Of a DNA stretch of 64,000 bases, positions 1 to 8,751 are shown piece by piece. Both the position numbers and the translations under genes were made by a program. Every line of letters begins with the position of its first letter. Position 1 is the first letter of the stretch. Source of the stretch: Roseomonas alba (GTDB lineage Bacteria; Pseudomonadota; Alphaproteobacteria; Acetobacterales; Acetobacteraceae); the NCBI RefSeq assembly GCF_019430885.1, contig NZ_JAHYBZ010000005.1, positions 409,493 through 473,492 of the forward strand, read 5' to 3'. Below the pieces are notes generated by a model. The model did no database searches, had not been told where the DNA came from, and worked only from the letters and a program-made list of their open reading frames with translations.

Positions 1-49
1 GCGCGCATGCCGGAACCGAAGGCCGCCTGATCCGGTCGGCCTGCTGTCC

Positions 50-808
50 TCAGGGCGGCAGGCGCAGCGCGGAATCGAGCCGGATCGTCGTACCGTTCAG
101 CAACGGGTTCGCGCAAATGGCCAGCACCATGCGCGCGAACTCCTCCGGCAGGCCGAGCCGCGCGGGGAAGGGCGGCAGCGCCCGGATCGCGGCCTGCGCG
201 GCCTCGGGCAGGCCGGCGAGCATCGGCGTCTCGAACAGGCCCGGCGCGATGGTCACCACGCGGATGCCGGACTTCGCCAGTTCGCGGGCCGCCGGCAGAG
301 TCAGCCCCATCACCCCGGCCTTGGACGCCGCATAGGCGCATTGGCCGATCTGCCCGTCCTCGCCGGCGATGGACGCCGTGTTGACGATGACGCCGCGTTC
401 CTTATCGGGCGCCGTCGGGTCCAGCGCCTGCATGCGCTGCGCTGCCAGCCGCAGGACGTTGAAGGTGCCGACGAGGTTCACCCGCAGCGCGCGTTCGAAC
501 AGCGCCAGGTCATGGGCGCCGTTGCGGCCGACCACGCGGGCAGCGGGTGCGATGCCGGCACAGTTCACCACCAGGCGCAGCGGGCCGAGGCCCGAGGCGG
601 CTTCGAGCGCCGTCGCGACATCGGCCTCGCTGGCGACGTCGCCGGCGACGGGCGTGGCCTCACAGCGTTCAGCGAGCGCGGCGAGGCCCTCGGCATTCAG
701 GTCCATGGCCACGACCTGCGCGCCGGCGGCGGCGAGTGCCTCGGCCGTCGCGGCGCCAAGGCCGGACCCCGCGCCGGTGACAAGGGCGGATGCGCCGGTC
801 AGCTCCAT
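50..808 (-). CDS. SDR oxidoreductase, 3-hydroxyacyl-CoA dehydrogenase type 2-like
   Basis: A 252-residue short-chain dehydrogenase. The Rossmann glycine motif GAGSGLG lies near residue 11 and the catalytic YAASK (Tyr-x-x-x-Lys) near residue 160, preceded by the conserved Ser in NTASIAG. The insert between the cofactor domain and the active site and the C-terminal NGTTIRLDSALR stretch resemble the HSD10/FadB2 group, which oxidises 3-hydroxyacyl-CoA or related alcohols with NAD; the exact substrate is inferred. I chose the ATG at 808 over an in-frame start 27 bases upstream because it keeps the family's usual N-terminus. It overlaps the end of trmB by 10 bases and is the last gene of the metK run, so it is probably translationally coupled. 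Confidence 0.85.
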   Translation of the reverse strand: MELTGASALVTGAGSGLGAATAEALAAAGAQVVAMDLNAEGLAALAERCEATPVAGDVASEADVATALEAASGLGPLRLVVNCAGIAPAARVVGRNGAHDLALFERALRVNLVGTFNVLRLAAQRMQALDPTAPDKERGVIVNTASIAGEDGQIGQCAYAASKAGVMGLTLPAARELAKSGIRVVTIAPGLFETPMLAGLPEAAQAAIRALPPFPARLGLPEEFARMVLAICANPLLNGTTIRLDSALRLPP

Positions 809-1518
809 GGCGTGTCGCTCCTGACGAAGGTCCAATAGTGCGGCGTGCGACCCTCGCGGATCGCCTTGGCTTCATAGCGCGTCGGATGCCAGCCGGCGGG
901 GCGTTCCGCGGTGACGAGGCTCGCACGCGTGAAGAAGGGCTGGTCGGCGAAGACCTCCTCGACCCAGGCCTGATAGGTTGGGTCGTCGCTCGCGATGCGC
1001 CATTCCGCGCCGGGGCACAGCACGCGGGCGACCGGGGCCAGCATGGCGGCGTGGACGAAGCGCCGCTTGGCGTGCCGCGCCTTGGGCCAGGGATCGGGGA
1101 ACATCAGATAGAGGCGATCGAGGCTCGCCTCCGGCAGCAGCGCGACCAGATGGCGCGCATCCTCGGGCCAGAGGCGCAGCCGGTCGGGGACGCCGGCGCT
1201 CGCTTCCTCGCCTTCCGGGACGATGCGCGTCAGCAGGGAACACAGGCCGTTCTCGAAGACCTCGGAGGCGATCAGGCCGACCTGCGGGTTCGCCGCGGAC
1301 AGGGCCAGGGCATGCTCGCCGCCGCCGAAGCCGATCTCGAGCCAGAGCGCCTCGGCGCCCGGGAAGATCACCTGGGGATGCGCCGCTTCCGCCGCGGTCA
1401 GCCGGAAGCGCGGCAGGGCGAGGTCGAGGAGCCGTTCCTGCCGCGGCCGCAGTGGATGTCCGCGGCGGCGGCCATAGAGACGGTCGGGAATGCCCTCGGG
1501 GAGGATGGTATGGGTCAT
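799..1518 (-). CDS. trmB: tRNA (guanine-N7-)-methyltransferase TrmB
   Basis: This 239-residue protein makes m7G46 in tRNA using S-adenosylmethionine. The SAM-binding motif EIGFGGGEH and the family hallmark PDPWPKARHAKRR are both present, and the C-terminal TRYEAKAIREGRTPHYW block is typical of TrmB. The reading frame is open well upstream, but the ATG at 1518 gives the normal family length and overlaps the stop of the YciI-like gene as ATGA. The gene sits downstream of metK, which makes its methyl donor; that link is suggestive but not proof of shared control. Confidence 0.95.
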   Translation of the reverse strand: MTHTILPEGIPDRLYGRRRGHPLRPRQERLLDLALPRFRLTAAEAAHPQVIFPGAEALWLEIGFGGGEHALALSAANPQVGLIASEVFENGLCSLLTRIVPEGEEASAGVPDRLRLWPEDARHLVALLPEASLDRLYLMFPDPWPKARHAKRRFVHAAMLAPVARVLCPGAEWRIASDDPTYQAWVEEVFADQPFFTRASLVTAERPAGWHPTRYEAKAIREGRTPHYWTFVRSDTPWS

Positions 1519-1811
1519 CGGTGCAGCAGGGTGGGCATCGGGTCGATGCGGTGACCGAAGCCGAGCCCAGCGGCCAGCACCGGGTCCGCCGCGACCAGCG
1601 CGGCGGCGGCTTCGAAGGTTTCGGCCTGCAGGATGCCAAGGCCGAAGGCGCCGTCCGGCGCGAAGACCGGACCGACAGCGATCGCCGTGCCGGCCGCGAC
1701 CTGTTCGGCCCAATAGGCGCCGTGGCGGGCCATCGCGGCCTGTTCCTCCGGCGTCATGGCGGCCGGGAAATCCGGGCGTGGCGCGATCAGGCGGTAGCAG
1801 AAATAGGGCAT
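1515..1811 (-). CDS. YciI-like (DUF YCII) domain protein
   Basis: A 98-residue protein of the YciI ferredoxin-like fold. It shows the typical MxYFxYRLIAPRPDF start, a central RHGAYW segment containing the family's conserved His, and a C-terminal part with a Phe/Ala-rich helix. YciI-like proteins are small dimers of mostly unknown role, some acting as hydrolases on small molecules. The stop overlaps the trmB start by 4 bases, and 70 bases separate it from metK, so it lies inside the same probable operon. No specific substrate can be named. Confidence 0.8.
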   Translation of the reverse strand: MPYFCYRLIAPRPDFPAAMTPEEQAAMARHGAYWAEQVAAGTAIAVGPVFAPDGAFGLGILQAETFEAAAALVAADPVLAAGLGFGHRIDPMPTLLHR

Positions 1812-1881
1812 GGAGGCCTCGCCACTACGCTGTCTGTCCCGGCGAGGGCGCGGGGCGGGCGCAGTGGCCCGCCCCGTTCCG

Positions 1882-3069
1882 TCAGCGCCCGAAGGCGCGC
1901 TTCAGTTCCTCCGCCAGGTCGGTCTTCTCCCAGGTGAAGGTGCCCTTCTCCTCATCCGGCGTGCGGCCGAAATGGCCGTAGGCGGAGGTCGGGACATAGA
2001 TCGGGCGGTTCATGTGCAGATGCTCGCGGATGCCGCGCGGCGAGAGGTTCACCAGGCCATCGACGACCTTGGCGAGCTTCACCTCGTCCACTTCCTTGCC
2101 CGTGCCGTGCAGGTCGAAATAGACCGACAGCGGCTTGGACACGCCGATGGCGTAGGACACTTGGATGGTGCAGCGATCGGCAAGGCCGGCAGCGACAACG
2201 TTCTTCGCGACATAGCGCGCGGCATAGGCGGCCGAGCGGTCGACCTTGGTCGGGTCCTTGCCCGAGAAGGCGCCACCACCATGCGGGGCCGCGCCGCCAT
2301 AGGTGTCCACGATGATCTTGCGCCCCGTCAGGCCGCAATCGCCGTCCGGGCCGCCGATGACGAACTGGCCGGTCGGGTTCACGTAGAACTCGTTGTCCGG
2401 GCACATCCAGCCGGCGGGCAGCGAGCTCTCGACGATCGGGCGGAGCAAGTTCTTGATCTCGGCCTGTTCCATGCCCTCGACATGCTGCGTCGAGACGACG
2501 ACCGAGGTGGCGCCGACCGGCTTGCCGTCCACGTAGCGCAGCGTGACCTGGGACTTGGCGTCGGGCAGCAGGCCCTCGACCGCGACGTCCTTGGCGCGGC
2601 GCATCTCGCTGATGCGGCGCAGGATCAGGTGCGCGTAGTAGAGCGGCGCGGGCATCAGCTCCGGCGTTTCGGTGCAGGCATAGCCGAACATGATGCCCTG
2701 GTCGCCGGCGCCTTCATCCTTGTTGCCGGCGGCGTCAACGCCCTGCGCGATATGGGCGGACTGGGCATGCAGGTGGCAGGCGATGTCGGCGGTCTGCCAA
2801 TGGAAGCCGTCCTGCTCATAGCCGATGTCGTGGATGGCGAGCCGCGCCAGGTGCATCAGGTATTCCGGCGTCACCGTGCCCGGGCCGCGGACTTCGCCGG
2901 CGAGGACGACGCGGTTGGTCGTCACCAGCGTCTCGCAGGCCACGCGGGAATAGGGATCGGCGGTCAGGAAGGCGTCCAGCACGGTATCCGAAATGCGGTC
3001 CGCCACCTTGTCGGGATGGCCTTCGGACACGGATTCGGACGTGAACAGGTATTCGCCGGTATCGCGCAT
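1882..3069 (-). CDS. metK: S-adenosylmethionine synthetase
   Basis: MetK makes S-adenosylmethionine from methionine and ATP in the cytoplasm. The 395-residue product has the family's normal length and all signature motifs: [12 protein letters not shown] near residue 15, [12 protein letters not shown] near residue 118, and the phosphate-binding [19 protein letters not shown] near residue 260. I chose the ATG at 3069, not the longer open frame, because [21 protein letters not shown] is the universal N-terminus. It leads the run metK, YciI-like, trmB, SDR. A promoter-like site lies about 85-110 bases upstream; I looked for a SAM riboswitch in the leader and could not recognise one. Confidence 0.98.
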   Translation of the reverse strand: MRDTGEYLFTSESVSEGHPDKVADRISDTVLDAFLTADPYSRVACETLVTTNRVVLAGEVRGPGTVTPEYLMHLARLAIHDIGYEQDGFHWQTADIACHLHAQSAHIAQGVDAAGNKDEGAGDQGIMFGYACTETPELMPAPLYYAHLILRRISEMRRAKDVAVEGLLPDAKSQVTLRYVDGKPVGATSVVVSTQHVEGMEQAEIKNLLRPIVESSLPAGWMCPDNEFYVNPTGQFVIGGPDGDCGLTGRKIIVDTYGGAAPHGGGAFSGKDPTKVDRSAAYAARYVAKNVVAAGLADRCTIQVSYAIGVSKPLSVYFDLHGTGKEVDEVKLAKVVDGLVNLSPRGIREHLHMNRPIYVPTSAYGHFGRTPDEEKGTFTWEKTDLAEELKRAFGR

Positions 3070-3099
3070 GGCTTGGTTCGGCCTCTTGTCGCGGGGGGT

Positions 3100-3145
3100 A
3101 TCGCCGGCGGAAAGCCCCGGCGGGCTGAGCCCGGGGCATCCGGGG
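3100..3145 (-). promoter_or_regulatory. GC-rich hairpin in metK leader
   Basis: On the reverse strand the metK leader contains an inverted repeat with arms GCCCCGG and CCGGGGC around a short loop that itself pairs as GGGC/GCCC, followed by TTTCC. It could be an attenuator or just a GC-rich palindrome. No known SAM-responsive riboswitch consensus was recognised. Confidence 0.25.
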
Positions 3146-3152
3146 TCAACGG

Positions 3153-3181
3153 CGTATCGCAAGGGGGTGTGGCGGGGTCAA
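3153..3181 (-). promoter_or_regulatory. candidate sigma-70-type promoter of metK
   Basis: Reading the reverse strand, TTGACC (3176-3181) is followed after 17 bases by GATACG (3153-3158). The -35 box is a good match, the -10 box a weak one. Placement about 85 bases before the metK start is plausible; this is pattern matching only. Confidence 0.35.
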
Positions 3182-3219
3182 GGCAGGCGGATCACGCAGT
3201 GTGACCGAATCCCATGCCG

Positions 3220-3831
3220 TCACGGCCGCCGCCGGAAGACCAGTATGAGGTTGTTGGCCGGCATTTCCGTCACCGCCGGCGGGCCGAAACCCCACTCTGC
3301 CGCGAGCTCCGCCACGGCTTCGAGATCCCGCACGCCCCAGGCCGGGTTGCGCGCACGCAGGTCGTCGTCGAAGGCGGCATTGGACAAAGCGGTGTGGGCC
3401 CCTCCGCGCCGATAGGGGCCGTAGAGCAGCAGCGGCGCGTCCGGCGGCAGGATGGACGCGGTCCCGCGCAGCAGCCCTTCGGTGGCGGTCCAGGGTGAGA
3501 TGTGGATCATGTTGATGCACAGCGCCGCGGAAGCCTGGGCAACCGGCCAATGCGCCGCCGCGGCGTCGAGCGCCAGGGCTGGACGGATGTTGCTGGCGCT
3601 GCTTTCGGCCACCCAGGCGTCGATGCTCGCGCGGGCGCTGGGGTCAGGGTCGCTCGGCTGGAACGTGAGGCCCGGCAGGGCGGCGGCGAAATGAATGACA
3701 TGCTCGCCGGAGCCGCTGGCGATTTCGAGCACCAGGCCGGTCTCCGGCAAGGTGTCGCGCAGCACGGCGAGGATCGGATCGCGGTTGCGCAGGGCTGCGG
3801 GGGCGAAGCGGCGAGGGTCGGCGGCGGGCAT
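3220..3831 (-). CDS. DUF938 family class I SAM-dependent methyltransferase
   Basis: About 203 residues. The NRDPILAVL entry followed by VLEIASGSGEH (SAM motif I) and NMIHISPW is characteristic of DUF938 proteins, which have a methyltransferase fold but no settled substrate. The end of the protein, LILVFRR, is also typical. A GTG start 21 bases upstream at 3852 is possible; I prefer the ATG at 3831, though neither has a well-spaced ribosome binding site. It lies upstream of metK on the same strand with a 150-base gap, so co-transcription is uncertain. Confidence 0.85.
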   Translation of the reverse strand: MPAADPRRFAPAALRNRDPILAVLRDTLPETGLVLEIASGSGEHVIHFAAALPGLTFQPSDPDPSARASIDAWVAESSASNIRPALALDAAAAHWPVAQASAALCINMIHISPWTATEGLLRGTASILPPDAPLLLYGPYRRGGAHTALSNAAFDDDLRARNPAWGVRDLEAVAELAAEWGFGPPAVTEMPANNLILVFRRRP

Positions 3832-4014
3832 GCCCCTCGCATCCCGCGTCACGGCGGCGCTGACAAGGGGTGTGCTGCTTCCGGTCGCGCGGCGTTGAAG
3901 GGGGTAAACCTAAGATGGTCCGCGCGCCGTTCGGTTCTGACCTGAACCGTTTCAGCGCCGAACCGCCTCATTCCCGCCATTCTCGGCCTGCCACCCGAAC
4001 CAAGGCAGACAGAG

Positions 4015-4629
4015 ATGCGCAAGACCCTCTCCATCGCCGCCGCCCTCGCCATGCTGATGCTGGCCCCGCTGCCGCTCGCGGCGCAGGGCGTGAAGGGCGC
4101 GGAGCGTCAGGCGCTCTCCCAGGCCGGCCAATGCACCGACGAGCATCGCGCCGCCATCCGCGGCGGCTTCGCCGATGCGCGTCGGATGGTGAATGCCTCC
4201 ATCGCCTCGCTGACGCTGGAAGTCGAGGTGATCCGCCCGCACCTCGTCCGCTACTTCGGCAGCAACCCGGCCGGCGCGATCGCGAAGAACTTCCGGGCCA
4301 TCGCGCAGGGCCTCGACCAGCGCGAACCCCGCCTGGTCTATGAGTGCAACCGCGCCGATGCCTGCCGCGGCCAGACCTTCGCCTATGTCCGCTGGGGCGG
4401 GAATGCGCGCGAGGTGATGGGCGTCTGCCCCGCCTTCTTCCGCGCCGCGCGCAGCGGCCAGGACAGCCGGGGCGGCATCATCCTGCATGAGATGAGCCAT
4501 CTCGCCCTTGGCACCCGCGACCATGCCTACCAGCCCGCCCGTGTGCAGGCGCTGGCCAAGGACGATCCCGCTGCTGCGCAGATGAATGCCGACAGCTACG
4601 AATACTTCGCTGAGTTCCTGCCGCGCTGA
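4015..4629 (+). CDS. secreted M35-type (aspzincin) metallopeptidase
   Basis: A 204-residue exported protein. A signal peptide (MRKTL then a hydrophobic stretch ending in LPLAAQG) covers roughly residues 1-23. The catalytic site is intact: HEMSH near residue 160 supplies two zinc ligands and the general base, and GTRDHAY about 10 residues later matches the aspzincin GTxDxxY motif that supplies the third ligand Asp. The C-terminal NADSYEYF is also characteristic of the deuterolysin/Lys-specific endopeptidase family. Expected location is periplasm or outside the cell. The gene stands alone and is convergent with the tungstate locus. Confidence 0.88.
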   Translation: MRKTLSIAAALAMLMLAPLPLAAQGVKGAERQALSQAGQCTDEHRAAIRGGFADARRMVNASIASLTLEVEVIRPHLVRYFGSNPAGAIAKNFRAIAQGLDQREPRLVYECNRADACRGQTFAYVRWGGNAREVMGVCPAFFRAARSGQDSRGGIILHEMSHLALGTRDHAYQPARVQALAKDDPAAAQMNADSYEYFAEFLPR

Positions 4630-4659
4630 ATTGCCCCCCAGCCAGGCAGGTAAACCCCG

Positions 4660-4697
4660 CCGGGTGCCGTGCAATCCCGCACGGGCCCGGCGGGTCC
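4660..4697. terminator. bidirectional hairpin between convergent genes
   Basis: A strong inverted repeat lies between the M35 peptidase stop and the convergent tupA stop: left arm containing CCCGCCGGG and CGTGC, right arm containing GCACGG and CCCGGCGGG, with AATCC in the loop. There is no long T-tract, so termination is inferred from stem strength and position. Confidence 0.5.
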
Positions 4698-4713
4698 TAT
4701 TCCGGAGACCCCG

Positions 4714-5541
4714 TCAGGCGCCCGGTTCCGGCTGCGCCGCGTTCGGGAAGAAGAGCTGCTCCCCGTTGATCCTGTAGGACGCGATCGCCGCCTGGCCGGC
4801 CGGGGAGACGATCCAGTCGATGAAGCGCTGGCCGTCGGCCACCTTCACATGCGGGTGGCGCTGTGAGTTCACCAGCATGATGCCATATTGGTTGAACAGG
4901 CGATTGTCACCCTCGACGACGATCTTCAGGTCCTGACGGTTGCGGAAGTTCAGCCAGGTGCCGCGATCCGCCAGGATATAGGCGTTCTGCGCCGCGGCGG
5001 TGTTCAACGCCGGGCCCATCCCCTGGCCGACCTCGCGATACCATTGGCCGCGGCCGCTGGCTGGCTCGATGCCGGCCTGCTGCCACAGGCGCAGCTCGGC
5101 GGCGTGGGTGCCGCTGCGATCGCCGCGGCTGACGAAGGGCGCGTGCGCCTCGGCGATGCGGCGCAGCGCGGCGACGGAATCGGTGGTGCCGGCGATATGG
5201 GCAGGGTCACTGGCCGGACCGATGATGACGAAGTCGTTGTACATGACGTGATGACGCGGGCCGCCATGGCCTTCCTGCACGAAGCGCTGCTCGCCCGCGC
5301 GGTCATGCACGAAGAGGACATCGGCATCGCCACGTCGCCCCACATCCAGTGCCTGGCCGGTACCGAGTGCGACCACGCGTACCGTGATCCCCGTCTCGCG
5401 CGTGAAGATCGGCAGGATATGGCCGAACAGGCCCGACTGCTCGGTCGAGGTGGTGGAGGCGACGGTGATGTTGCGCTCCTGCGCCATGGCCGGCGCAGCG
5501 AAGGCGATGAAGCCGAGGGCGAGCAGCATTCTGCGGAACAT
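4714..5541 (-). CDS. tupA: tungstate ABC transporter substrate-binding protein
   Basis: A 275-residue periplasmic binding protein with a signal peptide (MFRRMLLALGFIAFAAPAMAQ). After cleavage comes ITVASTTSTEQSGL, the TupA oxyanion-binding segment with its TTS serine/threonines, then GTGQALDVGRRGDADVLFVH and VMYNDFVIIGP, all highly characteristic of TupA/WtpA-type tungstate (or molybdate) receptors. The longer open frame upstream lacks family similarity, so the ATG at 5541 was chosen. The ATPase gene lies 25 bases upstream in the same direction. No permease gene is adjacent, which is unusual for this system. Confidence 0.9.
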   Translation of the reverse strand: MFRRMLLALGFIAFAAPAMAQERNITVASTTSTEQSGLFGHILPIFTRETGITVRVVALGTGQALDVGRRGDADVLFVHDRAGEQRFVQEGHGGPRHHVMYNDFVIIGPASDPAHIAGTTDSVAALRRIAEAHAPFVSRGDRSGTHAAELRLWQQAGIEPASGRGQWYREVGQGMGPALNTAAAQNAYILADRGTWLNFRNRQDLKIVVEGDNRLFNQYGIMLVNSQRHPHVKVADGQRFIDWIVSPAGQAAIASYRINGEQLFFPNAAQPEPGA

Positions 5542-5566
5542 GACGGGGATCTCCCGGGGAATGGGT

Positions 5567-6289
5567 TCAGTGCGGCAGAAGGTCGCCGCGCAGGAAGACG
5601 GCGGCCTGTTCCGTTTCAGGATGGGCGAAGAAACACTCGGCCGGGGCATGTTCCAGCACGCGTCCGGCGTGGAGAAAGACGACATCCCCCGCGAGGCGGC
5701 GCGCCTGGCCGAGGTCGTGCGTCGTCATGATGATCTTGGTGCCCGCGGCGGCGAGGCGTGCGACGATCTCCTCCACCGCCCGCGTCGCGCCCGGGTCGAG
5801 GCTGGCGCAGGGTTCGTCGAGGAACAGCACTTCGGGCCGCGTCGCGGCGGCGCGGGCCAAGGCGAGACGTTGCTGCTCCCCGCCCGACAGTTGCCGCGCC
5901 GGCCGGTCGGCGAGTGCCGAAAGGCCGACCAGTGCCAGCGCATTCTCGGCGCGGCGGCGGCGCTCCGCCGCCGACAGCCCGGCCAGGCGCAGCGGGTAGA
6001 GCACATTGGCCAGGGCCGATCGGCGCAGCAGAACCGGGCGCTGGAACACCATCGCCTGGCGCTGCGTGGCTTCCGCGGAGTCGCCCCACCGGATCCGGCC
6101 GTCGGTTGGCGCCAGCAGGCCATGCAGCAGCCGCAGCAGCACGGATTTCCCGGCACCGTTCGGACCGATGATCACGGTCGGCGGCCCGGCAGCGACGCTC
6201 AGCGTCACATCGGTCAGGATGCGCGTCGCCCCGGCTGAGAAATCGAGGCCATCCACCCTCAGCGGCAGAATGGTGACGGGCGCGCGCAT
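5567..6289 (-). CDS. tupC: ABC transporter ATP-binding protein, tungstate type
   Basis: A 240-residue ABC ATPase. Walker A is GPNGAGKS near residue 43, the signature is LSGGEQQR near residue 137, Walker B is VLFLDEPCASLD near residue 158 and the switch His is in TTHDLGQ. The ATG at 6289 is preceded by GAGGGG at 8 bases, so I prefer it over GTG codons just upstream. Partnership with the downstream TupA-like protein is inferred from adjacency. A membrane subunit is not encoded here. Confidence 0.85.
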   Translation of the reverse strand: MRAPVTILPLRVDGLDFSAGATRILTDVTLSVAAGPPTVIIGPNGAGKSVLLRLLHGLLAPTDGRIRWGDSAEATQRQAMVFQRPVLLRRSALANVLYPLRLAGLSAAERRRRAENALALVGLSALADRPARQLSGGEQQRLALARAAATRPEVLFLDEPCASLDPGATRAVEEIVARLAAAGTKIIMTTHDLGQARRLAGDVVFLHAGRVLEHAPAECFFAHPETEQAAVFLRGDLLPH

Positions 6290-6357
6290 CAGCACCACCC
6301 CTCGCGCCTGACGCTGTGTCCCGCCGTGACCATGCTGCTCCCGTCCTTACGGGATCA

Positions 6358-6367
6358 CATGCGCATG
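6358..6367. promoter_or_regulatory. palindrome in divergent tup/regulator promoter region
   Basis: CATGCGCATG is a perfect 10-base palindrome roughly midway between the divergent tupC and regulator genes. It is a candidate operator for the adjacent regulator, by position only. Confidence 0.3.
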
Positions 6368-6431
6368 GCAGCCGATGCCGTCAACGCAGGGAAGGCTTGA
6401 CCGGAATGCAGCATTTGCCATCCATTGCCGG

Positions 6432-7316
6432 ATGCTGCCGGATGTCCTGACCCTGAAGGAGGCCGCCGCCTGGCTGCGCTTGTCCGAGCGCGCCCTCTAC
6501 GACCTCGCCCGTGGCCGACAGGTGCCGGCGGCTTTGCTTGGTGGCAAATGGGTGTTTCCGCGCGCGCTTCTGGAACGCTGGCTGATGGGCCGTGCCGATG
6601 GGCCCGAGGCTGCGCAGCGCGTCGCGCCGCCGCCGGTGCTCGCCGGCAGTCACGACCCGCTGCTGGATTGGGCGGTCCGGCAATCGGGCTGCGGGCTGGC
6701 TCTGCGGACGGGCGGCAGTCTCGAAGGGCTGGACATCCTCGCCGGTGGCCAGGCCGTCGCCGCCGCCGTGCACCTGCGTGACCCGGACAGCGGAGCGTGG
6801 AATGCGCCCGCGGCGCGGCAGGTGCTGGGGCAGGGCGGCCATGTCGGCATCATCTGGGCGTGGCGCGACCAGGGGCTGCTGGTGCCGCCGGGCAATCCGC
6901 TGGCCCTTGGATCGGTGGCGGATCTCGCGCGGCCGGGGCTGCGCGTCGTTGGGCGCCAGGCGCGCGCCGGCAGCCACGTGCTGTTGGTGCATCTGCTGAC
7001 CGAGGCCGGGTTGCGGCTCGATGCCCTGACCTTCCTGTCCGAGCCCGCGCTCGCCGAGGACGAGGTCGCCGCCGCCGTCGCCGATGGCCGCGCCGAGGCC
7101 GGCTTCGGCATCCGTGCCGAGGCGGAAGCGCGCGGCCTCGGCTTCGTGCCGCTGGTGCGGGAACGCTTCGACCTGGTGATGGCGCGGCGCGACTATTTCG
7201 AACCGCCCCTGCAGACGCTGCTGGCCTTCGCACGCGGGCCGGGCTTCGCGGCCCGTGCCGTGCGCATGGGCGGCTACGAGATCACCGAGACCGGCCGCGT
7301 CGCCTTCAACGGCTGA
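6432..7316 (+). CDS. HTH plus periplasmic-binding-domain regulator (TunR/WtpR-like)
   Basis: About 294 residues. An excisionase/MerR-like helix-turn-helix (LTLKEAAAWLRLSERALYDLARGRQVPA, roughly residues 4-32, followed by KWVFPRALLERWL) is fused to a binding-protein-like domain from about residue 75. The domain carries LEGLDILAGGQAVAAAVHL and later RAEAGFGIRAEA, the pattern of ModA/TupA-type domains in one-component oxyanion regulators. It is divergent from tupC, so it probably senses tungstate or molybdate and controls the transporter. The start at 6432 begins directly with the HTH; an in-frame start 57 bases upstream is possible. Confidence 0.78.
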   Translation: MLPDVLTLKEAAAWLRLSERALYDLARGRQVPAALLGGKWVFPRALLERWLMGRADGPEAAQRVAPPPVLAGSHDPLLDWAVRQSGCGLALRTGGSLEGLDILAGGQAVAAAVHLRDPDSGAWNAPAARQVLGQGGHVGIIWAWRDQGLLVPPGNPLALGSVADLARPGLRVVGRQARAGSHVLLVHLLTEAGLRLDALTFLSEPALAEDEVAAAVADGRAEAGFGIRAEAEARGLGFVPLVRERFDLVMARRDYFEPPLQTLLAFARGPGFAARAVRMGGYEITETGRVAFNG

Positions 7317-7372
7317 GGGATTGCCCGTCCGTGCGACGGCGCGCAGGCTGCACGGCACGGAGGAACGCATTC

Positions 7373-8470
7373 ATGACCGATCTCACCATTCGCGAGATTC
7401 GCACCACGCTGTTGCGCATGCCCTGGGCGGATGATCCCTGGCTGGCGGGTCATGCGCTCGGCCCGATGCGCGACCTGGTGGTGGTGGAGGTCGTGACGGA
7501 ATCCGGCCTGACCGGCATGGGCTATCTGCATCTGCTGAGCTTGCCGCTGCAGCGGACCATCGGCGCCTGCATCGCGGAGGCGATGGCGCCACGCGTCATC
7601 GGCCGCGACGCGACTGCGGTCGAGGCGATCTGGCGCGACCTGTGGCGCACGACGCTGACGGGCGGACGCGGCGGCGTCGCGATGATGGCGCAATCCGCCA
7701 TCGACATCGCGTTGTGGGACGTGGTGGGCAAGGCCGCCGGGCTGCCGCTGCATCGGCTTTGGGGGCACTACCGGTCCGAGATCCCGATCTATGGCAGTGG
7801 CTGCTTCCGCGGCTCCCTCGGCGACGGGATGATCGCCAAGGCGCGGCACTACGTCGCGCAGGGCTTCAAGGCCATCAAGATGCAGGTGGCCCATATCGGC
7901 GACCTGCATACCGACCTCGACAATGTCCGCCGCATGCGGGACGCGGTCGGGCCGGGCATCGACATCATGATTGACGTGAACATGGGCTGGTCCGCCGATG
8001 TCGCGATCACCATGGGCCGCAAGTTCGAGGAATTCGACATCTACTGGCTGGAGGAGCCGGTGACCGCCGATGACTATGCCGGCTATCTCCGCTGCGCGGA
8101 GGCGCTCGACATGCGTGTCGTGGGCGGCGAGACGCATTTCGGCCGTGCCGACCTCAAGCCCTTCTTCGAGAATCCGCGCCTGCCCATCCTGCAGCCCGAC
8201 CCGATGCGCGGCGGCCTGACGGAATTGCGCAAGATCGCGACCGTCGCCGACACCTGGGGCATGACCATCGCGCCGCATCTGTTCCCGGAGCTGAACGTGC
8301 ACCTGCTGGCGTCCATCCCGAACGGAATCTGGGCGGAACAGATGGGGCTGCTGGACGATGTCTTCGTGTCGCTGCCGAAGATCGCGAAAGGTGTCATCAC
8401 GGCGCCGGAGACGCCAGGCCATGGGCTGGCCTTCAAGCCGGAGGTGCTGAAGGACTTCGTGCTGCGCTGA
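7373..8470 (+). CDS. mandelate racemase/muconate lactonizing family enzyme (enolase superfamily)
   Basis: A 365-residue enolase-superfamily protein. Catalytic and metal residues are visible: KAIKMQ (KxK motif base), MIDVNMGW (metal Asp and Asn), YWLEEP (metal Glu), GGETHF (third metal Glu) and APHLFPEL (His of the His-Asp dyad used by mandelate racemases). Such enzymes abstract a proton alpha to a carboxylate, commonly acid-sugar dehydratases or racemases; the substrate is not determinable. GGAGGAA lies about 8 bases before the ATG. It follows the tungstate regulator by 56 bases but is functionally unrelated. Confidence 0.88.
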   Translation: MTDLTIREIRTTLLRMPWADDPWLAGHALGPMRDLVVVEVVTESGLTGMGYLHLLSLPLQRTIGACIAEAMAPRVIGRDATAVEAIWRDLWRTTLTGGRGGVAMMAQSAIDIALWDVVGKAAGLPLHRLWGHYRSEIPIYGSGCFRGSLGDGMIAKARHYVAQGFKAIKMQVAHIGDLHTDLDNVRRMRDAVGPGIDIMIDVNMGWSADVAITMGRKFEEFDIYWLEEPVTADDYAGYLRCAEALDMRVVGGETHFGRADLKPFFENPRLPILQPDPMRGGLTELRKIATVADTWGMTIAPHLFPELNVHLLASIPNGIWAEQMGLLDDVFVSLPKIAKGVITAPETPGHGLAFKPEVLKDFVLR

Positions 8471-8500
8471 GCGCCGCGCTGTCCCCTGTCGCCTTGAACC

Positions 8501-8727
8501 GAGAGGGGCCTTGCCCGTCTCGAGCTCTCCCCGCCAAAGGCCGAAAGGCCTTTGGAAGCCTCGACTTCGCGATAGGCGCTGCGGTCAGAATGCGCGCCGA
8601 AACCCGCTTTTCGCACGGAACGCGCTGAGAGGGGGATGGAATGCCTCTGCTGCCCGGCGCCAAGTGTCGGTTTTCCAAATGACACTGTCATTTGGCGGGG
8701 TGGTTTGGAGGGGCAGAGCCCCTCCAA
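8501..8727. repeat. composite palindromic junction element, copy A
   Basis: Lies between the convergent enolase-family and SDR genes. It contains four hairpins: 8501-8521 (GAGAGGGGC / GCCCGTCTC, one mismatch), 8534-8555 (CCAAAGGCC / GGCCTTTGG with a GAAA loop), 8675-8695 (CCAAATGAC / GTCATTTGG) and 8705-8727 (TTGGAGGGGC / GCCCCTCCAA). The core between them carries GGCGCCAAGTGTCGGTTTT just before the third hairpin, a block shared with the other copies. The layout is of two inverted end modules around a variable core. It probably ends both transcripts; it could be a non-autonomous mobile repeat. Confidence 0.8.
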
Positions 8728-8751
8728 TGCCAACCGTCGCCGCGGCGTGCA

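Noticed and set aside
1..30. Possible 3' end of a forward gene ending at TGA 28-30
   Set aside because: Only ten codons are visible and no family can be judged.
3070..3219. SAM riboswitch upstream of metK
   Set aside because: Only a simple GC-rich hairpin was found; none of the SAM-II, SAM-V or SAM/SAH core motifs was recognisable by eye.
3849..4052. Small reverse frame upstream of the metallopeptidase
   Set aside because: No ribosome binding site or similarity; it overlaps the promoter region of two divergent genes.
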